The notes: a model not told the origin generated them from the sequence alone. 64,000 nt of DNA from Dryas octopetala (GCA_963921425.1 OY992832.1:28795489-28859488); one strand, 5' to 3'. Positions 34,464-46,932 are shown, counted from the first letter of the stretch. Program-made: numbers and translations.

Positions 34464-37400
34464 TAATCAAATAAGAAAAATGCACCCATTGTTATACTAA
34501 TGGGCCTTCTGAATCCCTATCATGCGAGCATAGTCCACCCACCTGCAAGGCAAAGTAGTAAGAGGTGACTCATGAGATCGAGGAAAAACAATTCAATCCC
34601 ATTGTATTGGTAGAATAGAGAAGGCAAAAATTCTCACAATAATGAACCCAAGAATGTGTTGCCCGTCCGAACGGCAAAGGAAATTGCACTTAGCATGAGC
34701 TTGTGTTGATGTAGTAGTGGTTCCAAAAGCCTTTGTTCAATAACACCAGCCAATATTTGGTACCTATCAACGAAATTATAATTTAGGTAAAATAGATGCA
34801 ATTCCCACAAATTCTGCACTTCTTAATGCCAGTACTTCCATTTACAAAACACTTGAATTAATCCAACTCAAAATATTGTTCCATGCCTCCACTTAAGTAT
34901 TCCTTTTTTCCAAATAAATCTATCTAAATGGATACCAATTTCATGTGAAAATGTAATGCCTACTCAAATTACCAATTATCAAAATTGCACCCAATTCACT
35001 CAACAAATTAATACTGATTCAAATTCAAGTACCTGAGATTGCTAGAAACTGCCATATAGACACCATAGGCAACGCTAGTGGATACTACAGGCACAGTCTC
35101 AACTTCACCTGCTTCCGAATTAGCAACAGCCTTCTTTGCATTGATCAAGGCATTTGTCACAGTTGTGCCAACCTAATTAAAGATCAGATGCATTGTGTAC
35201 CCCACAGTCAAATTAGTGCTATTGGATCACATACACACTAGCATAGAATACGGAAAAAACCTTTGTGAAAGATTGTGATGTAAATATCAAAAAAAGCTGC
35301 AATGGAAGTACAAACTAGCCATTAAGAAACTCAACATAGCTATCTTTCTCAACCAGTATCATTGAAAAAACTAGTGCAAGCATGCAAAAAAAGAAAAAGA
35401 AAAGATCAAGGAAATGGTACCATGTAGTATTGTATAAACTCCATTAGGTTTATATAGAACAATTGAAAAATGAGCCAGAAGTAGTAAGGCAGATCAAACA
35501 CCATGCAGAACTCCAAATATGAGATGTATTTTCGTGTTTGTGCATGTGTGTACCCCTACATGCCCACTGCCCATACCAGTTGGTGGACAGTATGCTTTTG
35601 GCCATATTTCAAATGAGAAAAACCATTTTACTGAATGGTCAATGACTCGATGCAAAGTTAATATGAAGTTGCTTGTTAGACCTTGGTGTATGATATAAGC
35701 CCCATGCTTAACTCATATACATTACAGATTTCATGGACGTTAGTCTGAGGGTATTTAAATTCACCTCAAGGAAGGCCATGATTATTATTTCACAATTGAT
35801 AAATGGATAAATCTTGGCTGTTGATACTGACTCGCCTGAGAACAGATGAGTTCTACCCTAACACTCATTAAAACCAAATGCTTCTTTCTAGTTTACCACA
35901 CTTAATTTCAACACATACTTGAATCTTCAACAGTATCAGTGAGTTTTTCGGTCTCCTATTTTGATATCTTTTTCTATGAAACATATAAGATAGTCAACGG
36001 AGGCGACAACATTAACAAAAAAAAAAAGAAAAAAGGTGGTCCAGTGCACAAGACGCCCACCAAGGGCAACAACATGAACCAGGAAAATAATTATTTGACC
36101 CTAGACTTCAACCAGAAAATAATGATTCAGCTCTAACCTGAGTCACGACATGACCTGGCCATGAATTGATTTAAACAAAATTAGGCATGGCTGTTGTAAG
36201 TGATCCAAATTGTTGGATTCAAGTTGTGGAAAAGAATGAGCTGTAGCCTAGTGCTATACAACATCGTATTTATTTTGACATGTAACTTCTTTTTAAAAGA
36301 ATTTCAACATGTAACTTGACCCTTGCAAGAACTGCTTTCCCTAATTTTTTCTTGCCTTATAATGCAATGTGCACTCGTCTTGTTAAAAGCCTAAAGGTAT
36401 CATAGAGGGTGGTATATCTTTAGAGCTCAAGGACACAGGTACAAGTGTACAACCTATAGAACAGGTCCTATTTAAGGTCACATAGAGGTTGGTGTCTCAT
36501 TAATAGATAGGTGAGTATGTACACAATAAGTTAAAACAATTCTCAAAACACTAATTACACGTGAAAAATAAAAAGCATACTAACCAGTGATGAAGCAGTA
36601 CCAACGGCAAAGAGTTTGCTTCCATTTATCTGCCCAAACAATTGAGGTATTATAAAATAAGTGATGTCATTCTTACCCTCAAACTTCAGATGAAATAAAA
36701 GCAAGTTACTAAAAGCCCCCTTACCACTACTGCACCAATTCTCTGTAATAATGAGTATGATGTTCCAGAGAGAGCTATCTGCAGACAGAATTTCAGAATC
36801 ATATAAGTAACTGTATCTGACTTTTGATTTGATCCAATGAGGCAAACTGTCAATACAAATTCAGGAGTTCATAGAAAATTTAACCTGGAAGGCATTATCA
36901 GGGCAGCCATGGAAAAACTTAGTGATTGCTCCTGCACTGAATGAAAGTGGAGGTCGAAGGGAAACAGTTGGGGCAGGAAGATAAACAAGCATGAAATCTG
37001 CAATTATGGCCATTACCTAAGAAAAAAATATTGCAAGCATAAATGACAGAAACCAAACATATTTAAAATACAATGCAGAATCTACACACTATAGATGTTG
37101 ACTGAAGATTTTTCAAATTGAAGAAATATTCTGACCATCGTGCAGCTGGACACAAATAAGCATCAAACACTGTCCTTATCAATTAATATTTAATACCCAT
37201 AAAATCATTTAAATTAACCATAAGAATGTCCAGTTCCCACATATGGATTTAAAAGGCATCAAAGTATTCCAGTATAGCTTAAGGAAAGAAAAACCGAATA
37301 CTCCAAACTGTGAATAATTTATCATAAAGAAAGTACATTATTCAACTACGAAGTTAGCAAGAACGCTCTCCAATTATTCAAATGATTGGCAAGTATTTCA

Positions 37401-38800
37401 AAGAGAATGGATTGCTTATGACCTCAAGTTTCTGCATTTATACTCGTAGGTTCAGGACTATGAATTTCCAAGCACCTTTAATTGGATCATGTGCTTTACC
37501 TTGGATTGCCATGTTGAATAAAAGGTCATGGACTTATGCATGCCTACTGGACATATATATTGCAAGCAAAGCAGCCAAATCTACCTGAAAACACCCCACA
37601 CCAGAGACCACATAGGTATGCAAGCACTCTAAAAATAGTTCCAAATCAATTCACATGAATTAGAATGTGTAGTTTCAAGCACACCAGGCTCTAAAAACAC
37701 TTTCACATCTCTTTCATCAGTCACCACTGACACTCTAGTCCTAAGAAGAAATGCCAATTCTCTCTCTATTTAAAAATTCCCTAATAGAAAAATAACAACA
37801 TTGTCGCTGTCATGTATCTCTTAATCATCAATTTCTCAATAAGCTCAACACACACACATATCTATGGATATATATATATATATATGAAACGAACAACATT
37901 CATAATGGCACCCCTTTAAATTTATATCCAACTACAAAAAATACAAATGAAGAAAAGCTGCAGTGAAAGTAAACCAGAAAACCAATTATGAATCAAAGAA
38001 ACTAATCATAACAACAATGTGCAATGTTGGCAAATCCATGTTACCAATTTTGACGAGGAATATGATTGACAAAAAGAATCCATACCACATCTGCAAAAAC
38101 AACTTCCAGCTCATCGAAAAATTTCTCTCTGCGACGCTCGTACTCTGCAGCAGTCTGGAAAATGAAAGAAAACCCGAAACTGATTACAAAAAAAAATAAT
38201 AATAATAAATAACTGGGAAGACACACAAGAGTGCGAGAGAGAGACCTTAGTGAAAAGACCAACGCCGCACTCCATGAAAACCTTAGCGAAGAAGAGGTCA
38301 TCAGCCAGCAGCCTCTCTCTAAACCCAGCAAACTGCATCAACCACCTGAAAAACCCAGACTTCTCGAGCTCAAAGAACCGGCCCACGACCGACCCGGGGA
38401 TCCGACCCGCCTGGATCGCTGCCGCCAAGTCCTTGGGCAAGCTGTCCAAGCCTCGCCCAGACTCCGCCAACACCATCAAGGCCTCCGCCTTGTTCTTCCC
38501 GCCGGCATTGTCCGAACCTCCGCTGTCGTCGCCGTGATCTCCGCCGCCGCCTCCGGAGGAATCTCGGCCGTTGATGCCTCCGTCGCCGCCGCCGGGGGCT
38601 GCGAAGAGGAGGTGTTGGAATTGGCGGTTGCGGTTGCGGTGGTGGTGGGTGAGAGAGGGAGGGGTTACGGTGAGGCGGAGGTGGAGGAGGGGCGATGCGG
38701 AGGAGGGGGAGAGTGGCGGAGATGGACGGTGGAGATTGAATTTGGAGAGGGAGGAGGAGGAGGAAGAAGATGAGGGAGTGAAGCAGAAGGAGATTGCCAT
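34464..38800 (-). CDS. RER4: RETICULATA-related chloroplast envelope protein (DUF3411), RER4-like
   Basis: Eight exons on the minus strand join into one open frame: 38800-38246, 38154-38086, 37016-36885, 36778-36725, 36629-36585, 35172-35033, 34763-34638 and 34542 to about 34464. All introns have GT..AG ends and the total is 1200 nt (399 codons plus stop). Exon 1 codes for a Ser/Pro-rich N-terminus fitting a chloroplast transit peptide, a Gly/Asp-rich stretch, then ALMVLAESGRGLDSLPKDLA and FRERLLADDLFFAKVFMECG. Later exons give EYERRREKFFDELEVVFADV, ADFMLVYLPAPTVSLRPPL, FHGCPDNAFQ, TSYSLLQRIGAVV, INGSKLFAVGTASSL, STSVAYGVYMAVSSNLRYQI and SFAVRTGNTFLGSLLWVDYA. These are DUF3411 hallmarks with several membrane segments. 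The family sits in the chloroplast envelope and affects leaf mesophyll development and metabolism. Length and sequence fit RER4 best among paralogues. The last few codons are less certain, as the stop lies 10 or so codons past IGIQKAH. Confidence 0.92.
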
Positions 38801-39386
38801 TGTGGGTTGGTTTGAAAATGAGTTTGAGTTTGAGTTTGGTGTGGCAACGATTTTATGCCCTTTCTGTCGCAGTGGGCTGTGCGCTGCTCTCTGACTGTCT
38901 CTTTGTTTGTTTTGTTTTGTTTGTGTTGATGGGCGTTAGTTCAGAGGCACAGAGAGACGGAGAGAGAGAGAGAGAGAGAGAGACAGAGAACGAGGAAGGA
39001 GAGTTTTATTAGGGGTTTTTGGCACTACGAGTCTACAACATTAGTACAACTGTCCAAGCGACTTTCTTCATTCGCTGGCTCGCTGCAGGCTTCAAGCGCG
39101 TTCATTTCACGCCCTTATATTTCATAGACATTTTAATTAATTATAAAATCAAGGGCTTTTTTTCTAGCACAAACAATGGACCAAGGACAAAACACGGGCC
39201 CACAAGCCGAAGCTTATTTTAAGTCACAGTCAATCCACTCTAATGAGGCTCGGTTTTTGTTAGTGCAACACTAAAATAAGAGAGACTTTTCCATCGGGCA
39301 TGCCCCAACAGGGCATCTCTCACATGAGGTGAGATTCACATGGTAGAAGATTTAGTCATAAAATCATATAAAAATGATTGAGAAAT
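38801..39386 (-). promoter_or_regulatory. Upstream region of RER4 with GA/CT microsatellite
   Basis: The ATG context is CACAATGGC, good for plants. About 160-190 bp upstream is a (GA)n tract on the + strand (38961-38983, CT on the coding strand), a common feature of plant 5' leaders and core promoters. A TAATAAAAC motif (about 39003-39012) could be a TATA box. The foldback element at about 39387 begins less than 600 bp from the start codon. Confidence 0.45.
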
Positions 39387-41010
39387 TTTATTCAATTACA
39401 TATATATTTATACTTCAATTATACATTACTTATCAATTTGATATTTCATGTTTAAAAACTTTCATTCGGGTACATCAACTTCAACTTAATACCTCTGTTA
39501 CTTTGACCGTTAGGAGGACCATTAACTGTCTACGTGGCGCTGACGTGACACACGCGGACCCACTACTAAATATTGACTTGTCTTTTAAAAATATCCACAT
39601 GTACAAAAATTAATAAAAAAATCAACAAAACCCTTAAAATTATATAAAATAATAAAATTGAAAAAAATTGAAAACAAAAAAAGAAGCCAGCTCCCTCCCA
39701 TGCCCGGCCTCACCTCCTCACCTAGCCCCCTCCCTCCCCCTTCCTCCCCCCACCCACCCACACAGCCCAATCGCACCGTTCGTTGGCAACCCTTCTCACC
39801 ACCGGTGGCTTATCTATGTAAAGTGTTCAATGAAGAAGGAGAAACATAAGCGTACTATGCGGCGATGAACGCAAGGCTGGGGCTTGCGAGAGAGGAGAAG
39901 GCGACAAATTTCGATGTATTCGGGATCGAAATGGGCAGGAGAAGCCAGATCAACAGGTATGGATCAACAATCGTCTTCTTCTTCTCCTCCTCCTCAGGTG
40001 GCGCATCATCACCACCACCACCGGCTCCATTGTTCTTCTCTTCGTCTGGTGGAGCACCACCGTCGGCACCTCCATTACTATCCGCCATGTGGATTCTGGG
40101 TTTGGATTCAGAAGAGTTGGGTTACGTGTTTCTCTAAGGAGGGAGAGGCATGATCTTCCTTTCTCTCTCTTCCCATCTTCTGATCTCTATCATTCTCTTT
40201 TTCTCTCCCTCTCCTCCTTCCCTTTTTCTCTGATTTACATTCATAACCAAGAAATGGTTTGAAAAACAAAAGAATTGGTTTGTTGCTTTATTTGAGTTTT
40301 GGGTTTCGATTTTTGGATTATGATTTGCGATTTTGGTTTGTTTTTGTTGGTTTTTGTTTTGAATTTAATTAATTGTGCTTACTCGGTTTTGGTTGTTGTA
40401 GAGAGTGAGAAGAGAGAGAGAGACGAGAGATAGGAGGTTAGGGTGGGGCTGGGTTGGGGTGGGTTGGGGACGGGGGCTGGGTGCAGGGTGGTGGTGGGGA
40501 AGGAAGAAAGCCAAGCTTGCAGAGCAGCTAGAGTGAGAGGGAAAGAGAGTGACAGAGAGAAAAAGATAGAGTGAGAGATAGAGAGATGCGGTCGGGAGAA
40601 GATTGCTGACGCGGGGGAGAGGGTTGTCAGCCAATGGCCGAAGAGGGAAATGAAGGTGGGTGGGTTGGGTCGGCGATGAGACGAAGGGGAAATGAGGAGG
40701 GTTTCTGTTTGTCTTTTTTATTTTTTCAAAATTCAATTATTATTTTTCTATTTTATATCATTTTTATTAATTTTTTTATTATTTGTTGTCCATGTGGCTT
40801 TTTTTAAAAGATAAGTCAATGTTTAGTGGTAAGTCCACATGTGCCACGTCAGCGCCATGTAGGCAGTTAATGGTCCTCCTAACATTCAAAGTAACGGAGG
40901 TACTAAGTTAACGAGTTATTGAAATTGATGTACCCGAATGAAAGTTTTTGAACCTGAGGTACCAAGTTGATAAGTGATGTATAATTGAGGTATTTATATG
41001 TAATTAACCC
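39387..41010. mobile_element. Foldback element with host-like insert (Pack-MULE-like)
   Basis: Long inverted arms (39392 to about 39670 and 40730-41010) share CAATTATACATCACTTATCAA-like sequence, TTTCATTCGGGTACATCAA, TAGGAGGACCATTAACTG and a GCGCTGACGTG segment. The right end AATTAACCC and flank TAAAAATTT match the left GAGAAATTT at 7 of 9 positions. The GC-richer centre (39690-40690) differs in composition from the arms and holds a gene-start-like segment on the minus strand (40088). Confidence 0.7.
39950..40088 (-). pseudogene. Possible captured first exon
   Basis: From a minus-strand ATG at 40088 it reads MADSNGGADGGAPPDEEKNN, a Gly/Glu-rich run and EEEEKKKTIVDPYL. A GT (about 39959) could be a splice donor after DPYL. 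A CT-rich leader lies upstream (40140-40250). I do not recognise the protein. Such first-exon-like pieces in a foldback element suggest transduplication. Confidence 0.3.
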
Positions 41011-41060
41011 TAAAAATTTCATAAACTTTTTTGACCCTCTAGCCCTAAAATTAACAATAA

Positions 41061-41606
41061 GAGTTAATTTCAGTTCAGTATCTCAAGTTTGCTTCAAATT
41101 TCAATTTAGTACCTCATGTTTAAAATCTTGCAATGTCATACCTCATTTTTCCAATTTGTTGCAATGTCATACCTCCGTTAGTATGACTGTTAAGAGATCT
41201 GTTAAATGTTGATGTTGTACTTACATGACACACCCACAATGCTGACTGGATGCCACTTGGTCTGACAACATGACACGTCATGCCAGGTGCCATAAAAAAT
41301 AATTTAAAATCTAAAAATTTAAAAATAATTATGTGGCATGATGTGCCATGTTTCTAGATTTTTAATTATTTTTATCTCACATGGTATGATGTAGCCTGTT
41401 ATCAGATCATGTGGCATCTAGTCATCATTGTGAGAGTGTCATATAAGTGTCACATCATCTTTTAACATATCTTTTAATAGTCATACTGACAAAGGTATGA
41501 TATTGCAACAAATTAAAAAAATGAGGTATGACATTACAAGATTTTAAACATGAAGTACTAAATTGAAATTTGAAGCAAACTTAAGATACTAAATTGAAAT
41601 TAACCC
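41061..41606. mobile_element. 546-bp foldback (MULE-type) element, exact 9-bp duplication
   Basis: Starts GAGTTAATTTCAGTTCAGTA, ends AAATTGAAATTAACCC, flanked by TAACAATAA on both sides (41052-41060, 41607-41615). Arms of about 190 bp carry TTGCAATGTCATACCTC and ACATCATCTTTTAACA phrases. It is inserted in the left arm of the foldback element at 41018-42495. Confidence 0.88.
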
Positions 41607-42112
41607 TAACAATAATGACTCTTTTGTATTTTTCAGACCAGAATACCCTTTTTATATGAAAATATCGCCACAGTCAACCAGGTGTCGACCAAAAATTCGA
41701 CAAGTAACTGCAGTAGCCAAACCCTTCTCTACTTTCTTCTTGCAACAGTCATGGAGAGTGACCTCCCTCACCGGCCAACGACCCATCATCTCCTCTCTCT
41801 ATCTATCTCCCTTCTTTCCCAACCCAAATTTGAAAAAAACAAAACAAAACAAAACAAAATTCGAAAACTTAGATCTGAGTATTTTTCTAAATGGGTTTGG
41901 AGGGAAGGGGAGACAGAGACAGAGAAATAGAGACAAAGATAAGATGTCGGTGGGAGAGGTGGAGGATGGTGGTGGGCACCGGCCAACAACCCATTATCTT
42001 TTCTCTCTATCTCTCTCTCAACCCAAATCTAAAAAAAAACAAAAAAACAAAAAACAGAGTTGAAAACCTAAATCTGGTGGAATGTTTTATAGCAGAATCT
42101 GGTGAAATTTAT

Positions 42113-42183
42113 GGTCGCCACATGGTCGAATTTGTGGTCACCACATGACCACTTGGAGACCACATATTCGACCATGTGGCGAC
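42113..42183. repeat. Perfect 18-bp inverted repeat with nested copies
   Basis: GTCGCCACATGGTCGAAT (42113-42130) and its exact inverse ATTCGACCATGTGGCGAC (42166-42183) flank a 35-bp loop that itself holds GTGGTCACCACATGACCAC. A strong hairpin is possible. Confidence 0.85.
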
Positions 42184-42495
42184 TACAAATTCCACGAGAT
42201 TTGAAATTTTTTGGGGTTTTGATGGGTCGGATCTCTCAAAGAATCAATCATTTTCTGGGTTTTGATATGCGACGTGGGTTTTTTTTCATTAGATTTTGCT
42301 AGGTTTGCTGCTGCATCTGTTGGGTTTGCTACAGGAATAGGGGATGGGGGCACCGATGACTAGGGCGGTGAGGGGGCACTGGTTGGCTGGGGAAGAGAAA
42401 AAAAAAAGGTTTTATATGGAGGATATTATGGATATTTCACAGGCAAAAGGGTCATGAAAGTTAATTTTGGGTTAGGGAGTCAAAAAAGTTTATGG

Positions 42496-43050
42496 AGTAT
42501 TTAAATGGATTATTGAACAAAATTTCTTAAAATTATATCTATACAAGTGTTTTATGTTTTTTTGCTTGAATATAAATGTGAATAATGAATAAAACAATAC
42601 AAAAGTACGATTATTTGGAATCACATTTACTCTAATTTAATATGTTATTATTGAACAATTTCAAAAGTTCTAGTAGAAAAGTTAAATGGAGATGCCGAGC
42701 GCTCTCCTTGCACAAACACGGAGCATAACAACATTTCGACAAAGAAAAACATTTGTATCATGGATTTTTTACCATTTGAAACAACTTAGGTGATCATTTC
42801 TAATACCCAAAACTCTGGGTGAGTTTTTTTTTTTTTTATCACTGAAGTCCATGTAGTGGACTATTTTATCATTTACTATAAAATCAACACCAATTAGTTA
42901 TTTTTCAACTATTGGTCTAGTAAAAATTTCTCTGTACACAAAATAAAGAGGATATGTTAATCAAAAAAAGGATTCAGACAAAAAAAAAGTGTCAAAAAAA
43001 GGAGGACATGGTGCACACTATTTGACACACATTGAACGAAATTGTGAAAT
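42496..43050. other. AT-rich spacer
   Basis: No gene or repeat structure recognised. Contains short A-runs and GGACATGG near 43003. Confidence 0.5.
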
Positions 43051-44119
43051 TGGAAAAAAATTTCAAACATGACACCTATTTTGGAGTCAATTTTAGTTTA
43101 GGACACCATTTTGGATTTGTGTTAGTTTAAGACACATATTTAGGATTTGTATTAATATGAGACAATCTGTCAACACTGTTAAAAAAAAAAAAACAAAAAA
43201 ATTACTACTAAAAATAAATCAAAATATTTAAATCTAATTTTATGATTTGTGAAAACTCTCATCTCTCACCTCTTTTGATCTTTCATCTCTCTCGATCCCA
43301 TCTCCACCCAACTCTGGTGCTCCTCCTAGCCCTGAACTCACCTTCTCATGCCCATCTCCCTCTCTCCCAGCCTTATCCCGTGCATACCCCCTCATCTCTT
43401 CTTTTTCTTCTTCTTCTTCTTCCCCCACCCCGAGCCCTTCTCTCTCTTTCCTTCTCTTCTCCCTCCCTTTCTCTCCAGCAGGCGCAGGTGCCCCCTCCCC
43501 TCTCCTCCCGTCCCCGTTGCCTGCCCTCCCCCCTGCTTCCCACTGAAACCCACCCCCTCACTTCTTTCTCTACCTCACTCTCTCCTCGCCCCTTTCCACT
43601 CACCCTCTGACACAAATCCGACCTGAAACCTAGAACCCAGAACTTCCAAAACCCCTGAAACCCCATAACCAACAAACCCACCTAAAACCCAGAACCCACT
43701 CTCCTCTCTTCCCCCCTTCCTCCCCACCCTGATCCCCTCCCAGTAGAAAGCCCAGCCCGATTTGGCTTTGGGTAATTTGTTTTTTTCATTTTCTGTTTTT
43801 TTGTTTTTATGTAATTTTCTATTTTTGTGGGTTTTTAGTTTTAATCTTTTTGAAATGTTAACTTTTTTTAGTTTTAAACTTTTTAATGATTTTTTAGTAG
43901 TAAAATTTTTTTTTATAGCTTTTTTAAAATTTTTTTTTTGTTTTTAAAATATAAAATGACCAAGTTATCCTTCATTTTAACAGAAATCTTAACAGAGTTG
44001 ACGAATTGTCCCACATTAATACAAATTCTAAATATGTGTCCTAAACTAGCACAAACCCAAACTGGTGTCCTAAACTAAGATTGATCATAAAGTAGGTGTC
44101 ATGTTTGAAAATTTTTCCC
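43051..44119. mobile_element. 1.07-kb foldback (MULE-type) element, exact 9-bp duplication
   Basis: Starts TGGAAAAAAATTTCAAACAT, ends GAAAATTTTTCCC, flanked by TTGTGAAAT on both sides (43042-43050, 44120-44128). Arms of about 130 bp share GACACCTATTTTGGAGTCAA-type phrases and CTGTTAA near their inner ends. The C-rich centre (43240-43760) has low-complexity open frames rich in Pro, Ser and Leu; I do not call them genes. Confidence 0.87.
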
Positions 44120-44128
44120 TTGTGAAAT

Positions 44129-44943
44129 TGGACCAAAGATTTATAACATTATTAACCATGAGGGTATGATTAAACATTTTAAACACGACAATAACATTGA
44201 AATGTGGTGCAAACTACTATGATCAATTGTAGGACTTTGCTAAAAAATCTACAAAAGGTCTAACTATAGGTGACAATTTTTTACATAACTCAACTTCGAC
44301 ACGAAGTTAGCAGGTTTAGGTTGATCATTTTTTAACACGAACACAAATATGACACAACACTTGAGAATGTGTCTAAATGAAAAAAGAATCAAACTTGATC
44401 CTGAAAAATCTAAAAAACTAGAAGAAAAAAAAAAAGTATAGTAAGTCACAAAACAAAGCATGTGAAAAGAGACCAAAGTCAGTCATATAGCGAGATTTTT
44501 GAAAAGCTCATTGAGATCCTATGCAAAGGAGTTGTTAGTGAAAGCAATCAATGCTCATGCACCACATTAGATAGCATATCTACGTACATCTCTATCTTTT
44601 AGTAATATTTGAAGCTCTCTTTGTTAGCTTTCATTATTATTCTTCATTTTTAATTCTTGTTGCTTTCACAATTATTCTTCACTGCTACTCTATATATTAA
44701 AGGGACCTCCCCTAATTTGGTGAAACATTCGTAATTCCAAAATTATCCATCATCAATAAAATTGTCTATGTAGAATATTTTTTTTTATTGAACATGTAGA
44801 ATAAAATTTTACTTAAAAGCAATATATTCAATAAAAAAATCACAATTAAGAAGTTGTTCTTAAATCAACTTCTATCTAATAAAAAATAAATTTCAAAATT
44901 AGTAAAAGGAAAATACTTAATAAAGAGCTTAGCAGACACATCC
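44129..44943. other. AT-rich spacer
   Basis: No coding pattern. Ends in the 10-bp duplication AGACACATCC that flanks the next element. Confidence 0.5.
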
Positions 44944-45262
44944 AGGGGTGGAATTCAGTCGGTAATCGAACTGATTTAGAGAAACCGACACCAAACCAAC
45001 AGGAGGAAGGATGCCACAAAAGAGGACCGACGCTGAACTGATGGAAGTCGATCACTGACTTCTCAGGGTCAGTTGGTTTTGGCAGGCGGTGCGGTTCAGG
45101 CGTTTTGGTGGTTCGACGGGAGTGGTATGCACACCGTTGTCGACCCCAATCTTATTGAAGCGGTTCGATTGGACAACCGAAATCAAATACTCCCACGCAA
45201 CCACCGAACCGGTTGGCAACCGATTGGTCAGTTTCGGTTTTTTGGCTTAGAATTCCACCCCT
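44944..45262. mobile_element. 319-bp MITE with exact 10-bp duplication
   Basis: Terminal inverted repeat AGGGGTGGAATTC / GAATTCCACCCCT with AGACACATCC on both sides (44934-44943, 45263-45272). The interior is rich in CGGTTCG/CCGAACC. The 10-bp duplication fits a Mutator-type source. It carries no protein. Confidence 0.85.
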
Positions 45263-45272
45263 AGACACATCC

Positions 45273-46932
45273 AATGAGAAGTTGTTCTTGAACCAACTTC
45301 TCTCTAAAAAACTTATGTACTAAAATTAAGCCCAAATAACATGAAATCAAATTATGATTTGAAAGATTAACATAGTCCACTTTTAAGGGTCCTTGTGAGC
45401 GTTTAAACACTCAACACAAGTGTTTAAACACTCGACCCAAGTATTCGAACATGGATGGGACGCAAGAGCCTGAAAGCTAAACTTTATAAACATTGATCAG
45501 TTACAACTAACAATTGTATCAAAATTATTGTTATTTACATGATTTTTATATAACATATTATTTGTAGAATTTTTAATACACCATTATAAGAAGTCAATAC
45601 ATACAATCCCATAGAACAGTGGAAAAAAAAAACAAAAAGAGTGGTGACGGCAATTTATGAGCAACCATAAATTCAACTCTAAATTAATGTGTCAAGCATG
45701 TTCAAGGGAGCATCCACTGTAGAGCCAGTGTAAGAAGTTTCCCCTCTCACAATTTTCTCCACACATTAAATTCTCTTAACAACCTCACTTTTTTTTCAAT
45801 ATTTTTCTTAAGTATAAGGGCAAGATACTTGATAAAACACCTTAAAAAGGCTAAAGAAGAGACAATAGGGAATATTTGAGAGTTTCTTTCTCTTGAGAAA
45901 AATTTATATGAAAATCTTGCTCATCTTGACCCACAAAGAAAACTTTCTGAATCCAACACTAAGTATGTTTACATATTTTGTTCACCTTTTCAATTATTAA
46001 TTTTTTTTTTCTTTAGATCATAAAAACATGAAGCACATTTTTTTTCTTTAGATTATAAAAAACTTGAAGCACATTGACTCTCGCAAGCCAACTAGTGGTT
46101 TTGAGGAACATTGTGCCTTTTCTTTTTTATTTTTAAGAATAAGAAATGATATTAATAACTTTTTACTTTATTCGTGCAAAAAAATCTTTAGAAAATTAGG
46201 ATTAAATATCAAATATCAATAGTTTTTTAGTAAAGCAGCAAGACACTAATTTTTTTTAGTTTAGGTACTAACCTAGAGTAAAACATTTTGGATTAGATCA
46301 CAAATCAGTTTGTTATACAGTTGTGACTGTCGAACAGTTACAGTTGTAATTGTTGAACAGTCACAGTTGTGACTATTTAAAATTTATAAAAAATCAAAAT
46401 TTTTAAGGGTTTCATAATTTTGATTTAGGTTTGGGAGATGAAGTCCTATAACCCAAAGACTAAACATTAAAGTTTAAGCCTTGCAAATATTGAAAAAACA
46501 ACAAATCAATAAAAAAATTATGATTGTTAAACAGTCACAGTTCGATATAACCATGTTTTTTAAAATTGGTACCTAAACTGAAATTTAGTACCTAAAGTGA
46601 AATGACATAAATGTTTTAGTAGTTGAAATGAAAAAACATTATAATTTGGTACCTAAAGTCAATGGATCTAAAAATCTTTGTATTGAGAAAAGTATTTGTC
46701 ATTTCGAAGGAATGAAAGAGAACATTTATTTTGCCGCACATGACATGTAAAGCATCCACCCAACCAAAAAGAACAGACCAAAAAAAAAATTATGATAAGT
46801 AGTAATCTGCTGCTTCTGTTTCTAAAATTACAATATTAAAACTATTGATTATCTAGTTTTAATTTAGGTTAATGTTAGAGAGATTATGTTATTATATTAT
46901 ATTTGTGGTACCACATTAGCTTCCTAACCACC

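Larger units (their letters stand above)
41018..42495. mobile_element. Foldback element interrupted by another
   Basis: Left arm CATAAACTTTTTTGACCCTC, then CCCTAAAATTAAC, resumes after an inserted element as TGACTCTTTTGTATTTTTC. The right arm (42430-42495) is its inverse: AAAAGGGTCATGAAAGTTAATTTTGGG...GGGAGTCAAAAAAGTTTATG. The centre has two related segments, CCGGCCAACGACCCATCATC (41774) and CCGGCCAACAACCCATTATC (41981), and a palindrome at 42113. No coding region recognised. Confidence 0.6.

Noticed and set aside
38231..38773. 180-codon + frame
   Set aside because: Antisense to RER4 exon 1; open because of its Gly/Ser-rich coding bias.
43242..43681. Several overlapping frames on both strands
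   Set aside because: Low-complexity C/T-rich core of a foldback element; no frame stands out.
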